Positions 6,432-9,735 of a stretch of 9,735 bases of DNA are shown here, piece after piece. The first letter of the stretch is position 1, and each line of letters opens with the position of its first letter. This DNA comes from Cyanobium sp. M55B138 (GTDB lineage: Bacteria > Cyanobacteriota > Cyanobacteriia > PCC-6307 > Cyanobiaceae), in NCBI GenBank assembly GCA_018400215.1, contig JAGYNF010000047.1, forward strand, positions 1 to 9,735, given 5' to 3'. The position numbers and the translations under genes are program-made. Below the pieces are notes generated by a model. That model did not search any database and was not told where the DNA came from. It saw only the letters and a list, made by a program, of their open reading frames with translations.

Positions 6432-7505
6432 ATGGCACACCAGGGCAACGGCGCCAGGCGCCTGCCGGTCACGGTGGTGACAGGGTTTCTCGGTGCGGGC
6501 AAAACCACCCTGCTGCGCCATCTCCTGCTGGAATCCGGGCTGCGCCTGGCCGTGTTGGTCAACGAATTTGGGGAGGTCGGGATTGACGGCGACCTGCTGC
6601 GCAGTTGTGGGTTCTGCCCCGAGGAGGAGCTGGAGGGTCGGTTGGTGGAACTGGCTAACGGCTGCCTCTGTTGCACGGTGCAGGACGACTTCCTGCCCAC
6701 CATGCAGACCCTGCTGGAGCGGGCAGATACGCTCGATGGAATTCTGGTGGAAACCAGTGGGCTGGCCCTGCCGGAACCGCTTTTGGCAGCCTTCCAATGG
6801 CCGGAGATCCGCAGTCGCACGTGGGTGAATGGGGTGGTCACCGTGGTGGATGGCGAGGCCCTGGCCGCGGGGGCTGTGGTGGCCGATGCGGCTTCCCTGG
6901 AGGCCCAGCGCCTGGCAGATCCCAGCCTCGACCACAGCAGTGCCATCGATGCGCTGTTCTCTGAACAGCTGGAGTGTGCCGATCTCGTGCTGGTGAGCCG
7001 GGCCGACCGCATCAGCGCCAGCCAATGCGACCAGGTGCGGGATCGCTTGCGGGCCGGCATTCGCCCGGGTACAGCCGTGCTGCCGATGGTGCGGGGTGGG
7101 GTGGACCCCGAACTGGTGCTGGGCCTGGCCAGTGCGGTCCACGACCAGCCCGACCACGCTGACCACCACGAGCCCCATGACCACCACGACCACACCCATG
7201 TGGCGATGGAGTCGCTGGTGGTGCGGCTGGAGGGGGCCGTGCAACGTGAGCCGTTGGAAGCGGCCCTGCTGCGCCTGATCCGTGAGCACCAGCTGGTGCG
7301 GGTCAAGGGGCGCCTTTGGCTGGCCGGCAAGGCGCGCCCGCTGGAGGTGCAGGCCGTGGGCCCACGGCTGGAGAGCTGGTTTGCCAGCGGCGGCGAGGAA
7401 GCGGGGCGGCAACCGGGGCTGGAGCTGGTGCTGCTGGGGTTCCAGTTGCAGCACGGGGTGCTGCGTGAGGCCCTCGAACAGATGCGCGCAGCCATCCCCG
7501 CCTGA
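6432..7505 (+). CDS. cobW: CobW/COG0523-family GTPase, predicted cobalt metallochaperone
   Basis: A 357-residue G3E P-loop GTPase. Walker A is GFLGAGKTTLL (18-28), followed by LVNEFGEVGIDG (42-53), the family metal-binding CxCC in NGCLCCTVQDD (76-86, Cys78/80/81), and ETSGLALPEP (107-116). The G4 position, normally NKxD, reads SRAD (189-192). A His-rich linker with about ten His, many in His-Asp patterns, lies at about 237-257 and separates the GTPase from a C-terminal CobW_C domain starting near MESLVVRLEG. The family delivers or inserts metal ions; the B12 riboswitch and adjacent hupE argue for cobalt. Homologues linked to zinc or nitrile hydratase exist, so the gene symbol is a context call. 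ATG 6432 is one base after the hupE stop (TGAGATG), implying coupled translation; a TTG at 6399 would give a non-family extension. Confidence 0.93.
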   Translation: MAHQGNGARRLPVTVVTGFLGAGKTTLLRHLLLESGLRLAVLVNEFGEVGIDGDLLRSCGFCPEEELEGRLVELANGCLCCTVQDDFLPTMQTLLERADTLDGILVETSGLALPEPLLAAFQWPEIRSRTWVNGVVTVVDGEALAAGAVVADAASLEAQRLADPSLDHSSAIDALFSEQLECADLVLVSRADRISASQCDQVRDRLRAGIRPGTAVLPMVRGGVDPELVLGLASAVHDQPDHADHHEPHDHHDHTHVAMESLVVRLEGAVQREPLEAALLRLIREHQLVRVKGRLWLAGKARPLEVQAVGPRLESWFASGGEEAGRQPGLELVLLGFQLQHGVLREALEQMRAAIPA

Positions 7506-7514
7506 GGGGGCTGT

Positions 7515-7853
7515 TCAGTCCAGCGGGATGTTCCCCTGGGCGCAGATGCCGTCCCAGCAAAGGGCGGCATCCGCAGTCCAGCGGGCCTGCACAGGCAGCC
7601 ATGGGGCCTGGCCCCGGCGCATCTGCACCTGGCCGCTGCCGTCGTGTTGGAAACCAAATTGCTCGCTACCCAGCAGCAACTGCCACGCCTCCCCCATCCG
7701 CTCCACCACCATCAGGCAGTCGCGCCAGGGGCCGCCATCGAGGCGGCAGCGCAGGGGCACCCGGGTCAAGGGCTGTTGGCTGAGCTGCTGGCTGAGCGCT
7801 GGGGTGAGCGGTGCTCCCGCCAGCAACGAGCACGCCAGAAGCAGCGGGAGCAT
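7515..7853 (-). CDS. Small exported protein of unknown function, four extracytoplasmic Cys
   Basis: I do not recognise a family. From ATG 7853 the protein is 112 residues: a hydrophobic stretch (about 2-19) with a plausible signal-peptide cut after TPALS, then a mature region with two Cys pairs, CRLDGGPWRDC (36-46) and CWDGIC (99-104), which could form disulfides outside the cytoplasm. The ATG version has no positive charge before the hydrophobic core; a TTG at 7877 would add MRRSCTGA and give a normal charged n-region, so the true start may be there. An AAGGAG lies 13 bases before ATG 7853, rather far. It converges with cobW, whose stop is only 9 bp away, and is divergent from purS. The signal-like N-terminus and paired Cys support a real gene. 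Confidence 0.68.
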   Translation of the reverse strand: MLPLLLACSLLAGAPLTPALSQQLSQQPLTRVPLRCRLDGGPWRDCLMVVERMGEAWQLLLGSEQFGFQHDGSGQVQMRRGQAPWLPVQARWTADAALCWDGICAQGNIPLD

Positions 7854-7943
7854 GGCGCCTGTGCAGCTCCTTCTCAACCTGATCACACCGGCCAGCCCCG
7901 GGCCATCGGGCTGCCAAGATTTAACAAACCGTCCCCCGCCCTG

Positions 7944-8216
7944 GTGCCCCTCTACCAAGCCCGCGTTTTGGTCTCCCTGAGACCCTCGGTCCTCGATCCG
8001 GCCGGGGAGGCCACCCGGGCCGCCGCCTCACGCCTGGGCGTGACTGGCCTTCAGACCCTGCGGATCGGCAAGGCGATCGAGCTGCAACTGGAGGCCCCCG
8101 ACCGGGCCACCGCCCTCAGCCAGCTGGAGCACCTCAGCGATCGCCTGTTGGCCAATCCGGTGATCGAGGACTGGCAGCTGGAGATCCTCGACCCAGCCCA
8201 GGGGCAACAGGCATGA
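7944..8216 (+). CDS. purS: Phosphoribosylformylglycinamidine synthase subunit PurS
   Basis: Small subunit of the three-part FGAM synthase (PurS, PurQ, PurL), purine synthesis step 4; it bridges the glutaminase and synthase subunits, possibly channelling ammonia. The 90-residue product carries family features: [20 protein letters not shown] at the start, then [21 protein letters not shown] and a C-terminal [17 protein letters not shown]. The GTG at 7944 gives the expected N-terminus; the frame stays open upstream but there runs antisense to the exported-protein gene. No clear ribosome site is seen, and the 90-bp gap to the divergent gene has only a weak -10-like TTTAAC (7920-7925). The stop overlaps the purQ start as ATGA, so both subunits are translationally coupled, fitting their joint complex. 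Confidence 0.94.
   Translation: MPLYQARVLVSLRPSVLDPAGEATRAAASRLGVTGLQTLRIGKAIELQLEAPDRATALSQLEHLSDRLLANPVIEDWQLEILDPAQGQQA
8137..8144. repeat. HIP1 octamer GCGATCGC inside purS
   Basis: Exact HIP1 octamer within the SDRLL codons of purS. Together with the copies at 711 and 9260 it supports a cyanobacterial source. Confidence 0.9.
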
Positions 8217-8866
8217 GCGTCGGTGTGGTGGTGTTCCCCGGCTCCAACTGCGACCGGGATGTGCGCTGGGCCCTGGAGGGCTGCCTGGGGGTGCCAACGC
8301 GTTTCCTCTGGCATGAGGAATCCGACCTCAGCGGCTTGGACGCGGTGGTGATTCCGGGTGGATTCAGTTATGGCGACTATCTGCGCTGCGGCGCCATCGC
8401 CCGCTTCGCTCCTGTGCTGGCGGCGGTGCAGAGCTTTGCCCGTGGCGGTGGCCCGGTGCTGGGGATCTGCAACGGCTTCCAGGTGCTCACGGAGCTGGGA
8501 TTGCTGCCCGGAGCCCTGACCCGCAACGCCAAGCTCCACTTTCTCTGCGAACCAACGGCGCTGCAGGTGTTGCCCGGCCAGTGCCGCTGGCTCCAGGGCT
8601 ATGGGGCCGGTGAAACCATCACCCTGCCCATCGCCCATGGGGAAGGGCGTTACCAGTGTGACCCCAACCAGCTGCAGGAGCTTGAGCAGAACGGCCAGAT
8701 CGTGCTGCGCTACGGGCAGAACCCCAATGGCTCGATGGCCGATGTGGCCGGCCTCACCAATGCGGCTGGCAATGTGCTCGGCCTGATGCCCCATCCGGAG
8801 CGGGCCTGTGATCCTGTCACCGGCGGGATCGATGGCCGCCGTCTGCTGGAGACGGTGCTGGGCTGA
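8213..8866 (+). CDS. purQ: Phosphoribosylformylglycinamidine synthase subunit PurQ (glutaminase)
   Basis: Class I glutamine amidotransferase that releases ammonia from glutamine for FGAM synthesis; cytoplasmic. At 217 residues it has the stand-alone PurQ length. Visible features are the start [14 protein letters not shown], the [18 protein letters not shown] stretch (47-64), the nucleophile Cys86 in [17 protein letters not shown], and the rest of the triad His194 and Glu196 in MPHPERA. All catalytic residues are present. The ATG overlaps the purS TGA (ATGA). PurL, the third subunit, is not in this window. The gene converges with the peroxiredoxin gene, and no plus-strand T-tract terminator is seen after it. 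Confidence 0.97.
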   Translation: MSVGVVVFPGSNCDRDVRWALEGCLGVPTRFLWHEESDLSGLDAVVIPGGFSYGDYLRCGAIARFAPVLAAVQSFARGGGPVLGICNGFQVLTELGLLPGALTRNAKLHFLCEPTALQVLPGQCRWLQGYGAGETITLPIAHGEGRYQCDPNQLQELEQNGQIVLRYGQNPNGSMADVAGLTNAAGNVLGLMPHPERACDPVTGGIDGRRLLETVLG

Positions 8867-8873
8867 GTCCACC

Positions 8874-8901
8874 AAAAAAGGGGAAGGATGCCCTCCCCCT
8901 T
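8874..8901 (-). terminator. Intrinsic terminator of the peroxiredoxin gene
   Basis: Read on the minus strand, a stem of about 10 bp (two A-T pairs, four G-C pairs, one A/C mismatch, three more pairs) with a 4-base loop (8888-8891) is followed by six T (complement of AAAAAA at 8874-8879; the last two can also pair). It starts 31 bases beyond the peroxiredoxin stop. On the plus strand the hairpin also follows purQ but lacks a T tract, so termination there would be weaker. Confidence 0.72.
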
Positions 8902-8932
8902 GTGCTCCTGTCCAGGGTCGGCTGAAACCCGC

Positions 8933-9523
8933 TCAGTTCACCGCAGCGAAGAAGTCCTTCGACTTCACCGGATCGGGATTCATCGTCTTATCGCCGGGCT
9001 GCCAGTTGGCGGGGCACACCTCATCGGGGTGGCTCTGCACGTACTGGAAGGCCTGCAGCACCCGCAGGGTTTCGTCCACGCTGCGACCCACGGGCAGGTT
9101 GTTGATCGTGCTGTGCATGATCACACCCTCGGGATCGATGATGAACAGGCCACGCAGGGCCACACCGGCCTCTTCATCCAGCACGTTGTAGGCGCGGGCG
9201 ATCTCCTTCTTGAGGTCGGCCACCAGGGGGTACTTGCACTCGCCCAGGCCGCCATTTTTGCGATCGCTCTGCACCCAGGCCAGGTGGCTGAACTGGCTGT
9301 CAACGGAGATGCCGAGCACCTCGGTGTTGCGGCTGGTGAAATCGCCGTAACGGTCAGAGAACGCCGTGATCTCCGTGGGGCACACGAAGGTGAAATCGAG
9401 CGGATAGAAGAACAGCACCACATATTTGCCGCGGTACTGGCTCAGGGAGACAGTCTGGAATTCCTGGTCCACCACGGCAGTGGCGGTGAAATCAGGGGCC
9501 TGAAGACCGACGAGGCGGGACAT
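8933..9523 (-). CDS. Typical 2-Cys peroxiredoxin (AhpC/TSA family)
   Basis: Thioredoxin-fold peroxidase that reduces H2O2 and alkyl peroxides, usually with electrons from thioredoxin; cytoplasmic. The 196 residues fit the family. The peroxidatic Cys48 lies in DFTFVCPTE (43-51) and the resolving Cys170 in DEVCPANW, so this is the dimeric typical 2-Cys class. GGLG (91-94) is the first hyperoxidation-sensitivity motif; the second, usually YF, is FF here in KDFFAAVN at the C-terminus. An extra Cys96 follows GGLG directly. ATG 9523 gives the usual [12 protein letters not shown] start; the upstream open frame has no family resemblance. It is monocistronic, with its own terminator and a 5' region of at least 212 bases. 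Gene names vary (prx, tpx, ahpC), so I leave the symbol blank. Confidence 0.96.
   Translation of the reverse strand: MSRLVGLQAPDFTATAVVDQEFQTVSLSQYRGKYVVLFFYPLDFTFVCPTEITAFSDRYGDFTSRNTEVLGISVDSQFSHLAWVQSDRKNGGLGECKYPLVADLKKEIARAYNVLDEEAGVALRGLFIIDPEGVIMHSTINNLPVGRSVDETLRVLQAFQYVQSHPDEVCPANWQPGDKTMNPDPVKSKDFFAAVN
9260..9267. repeat. HIP1 octamer GCGATCGC inside the peroxiredoxin gene
   Basis: Exact HIP1 octamer in the coding region of the peroxiredoxin (around SDRKN). It is the third copy in 9.7 kb; well under one is expected by chance from an 8-mer. Confidence 0.9.
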
Positions 9524-9560
9524 GCTCGGTAGCGGTGGGGTACAAAGGTTCAACGGGAGT

Positions 9561-9593
9561 CGGCACGAGGTCACCGGAACTGCGGCACGAGGT
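9561..9593. repeat. Perfect 11-bp direct repeat, 22-bp period, upstream of the peroxiredoxin
   Basis: CGGCACGAGGT occurs at 9561-9571 and again at 9583-9593, identical in all 11 bases and spaced by 22 bp, two turns of the helix. A partial third copy, CGGCAC, is at 9596-9601. The pair lies 38-70 bases before the peroxiredoxin ATG, where a regulator or a leader-RNA element could act. I do not recognise a known operator. Confidence 0.6.
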
Positions 9594-9614
9594 GGCGGCA
9601 CCAGTCGGTGGACA

Positions 9615-9633
9615 CAAGCCTGGAGCAAGCCTG
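9615..9633. repeat. 8-bp direct repeat with 11-bp period in the same leader
   Basis: CAAGCCTG is at 9615-9622 and 9626-9633, one helical turn apart. The second copy runs into GCCTGAAAAGGC (9629-9640), a 4-bp hairpin with a 4-base loop. The repeat is short and could be chance, but it sits in the same non-coding stretch as the 22-bp-period repeat. Confidence 0.4.
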
Positions 9634-9664
9634 AAAAGGCAAACTCGGATCGACTTCCAGTTGC

Positions 9665-9683
9665 TCTTAACAATTTATCACAG
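9665..9683 (-). promoter_or_regulatory. AT-rich island, likeliest promoter/operator region of the peroxiredoxin
   Basis: This is the only AT-rich block in the 212 bases upstream of the gene. On the minus strand it reads TGTGATAAATTGTTAA: TGTGATAAA resembles an extended -10 (TG-n-GATAAA), but no good -35 is placed. The two TGT half-sites are 10 bp apart, the geometry of the cyanobacterial RpaB-binding HLR1 element, although the half-sites match its consensus imperfectly. It could equally serve a divergent gene beyond the window. The remaining intergenic bases hold only the direct repeats listed separately. Confidence 0.28.
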
Positions 9684-9735
9684 CCCTCCTGGCGTTGGGC
9701 CATAGGGTGGTGGACCCGATCGATCACGCACCCCA

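Noticed and set aside
5603..7657. 684-residue open frame on the minus strand antisense to hupE and cobW
   Set aside because: It is rich in Ser, Arg and Gln in low-complexity runs, has no recognisable domain, and crosses the riboswitch. It is a by-product of GC-rich codons in the real plus-strand genes.
8051..8875. 274-residue minus-strand frame antisense to purS-purQ
   Set aside because: The opposing purS and purQ are certain and fully explain the region; the antisense product has shadow composition.
9629..9640. GCCTGAAAAGGC hairpin as a terminator
   Set aside because: The stem is only 4 bp, with no T tract, and it lies upstream of a gene rather than after one. Kept only as part of the repeat description.
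9524..9727. N-terminal extension of the peroxiredoxin frame to 9727
   Set aside because: The added residues do not resemble any peroxiredoxin N-terminus, and the standard [12 protein letters not shown] start is available at 9523.
1..9735. Mobile elements, CRISPR arrays, phage genes, tRNA or rRNA, foreign islands
   Set aside because: I read both strands and saw no transposase or integrase motifs, no regular spaced repeats beyond those listed, no tRNA-like folds, and no sharp change in base composition.

Overview
The window looks like ordinary chromosomal core genome from a GC-rich picocyanobacterium of the Synechococcus/Cyanobium type. The evidence is very high GC with tightly packed short genes, a glucose-6-phosphate pathway cluster (gnd-pgl) linked to a CIA30-domain gene and ilvD, a lumen-targeted pentapeptide-repeat protein, a typical 2-Cys peroxiredoxin, and three copies of the cyanobacterial HIP1 octamer GCGATCGC (positions 711, 8137 and 9260). 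I see no mobile element, CRISPR array, tRNA or rRNA. Genus assignment is inferred from remembered family resemblance, not from a search.

Layout. (1) 1-2305, plus strand: the 3' end of gnd, then pgl, a CIA30-domain protein and a 133-residue unknown protein. The last three genes overlap or nearly touch, so this is an operon. (2) 2389-5076, minus strand: a divergent uracil phosphoribosyltransferase-like gene, a small membrane-anchored coiled-coil protein, and ilvD, with 30-bp gaps. This block converges on the gnd operon across a short gap holding an inverted repeat and a 22-bp tandem duplication that covers the ilvD stop codon. (3) 5116-7505, plus strand: a thylakoid-lumen pentapeptide-repeat protein, then a clear cobalamin riboswitch followed by a HupE/UreJ-type membrane protein and a CobW-type GTPase one base apart. 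(4) 7515-7853, minus strand: a small exported protein of unknown function. (5) 7944-8866, plus strand: purS and purQ with an ATGA overlap. (6) 8874-9735, minus strand: a 2-Cys peroxiredoxin with its own terminator and a 5' region carrying helically phased direct repeats.

How the parts work together. gnd and pgl carry out the two steps of the oxidative pentose phosphate pathway after glucose-6-phosphate dehydrogenase and supply NADPH at night. The riboswitch-hupE-cobW unit reads as a cobalt-supply module: when cobalamin is scarce, a predicted metal importer and a predicted metallochaperone are made. purS and purQ are two of the three subunits of FGAM synthase. The peroxiredoxin removes peroxide.

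Most of the window is well-understood housekeeping, and I did not find a convincing new multi-gene system. The items most worth a second look are the UPRT-like protein that has lost its substrate-binding signatures, the riboswitch expression platform, the changed G4 motif of the CobW protein, and the repeats upstream of the peroxiredoxin.
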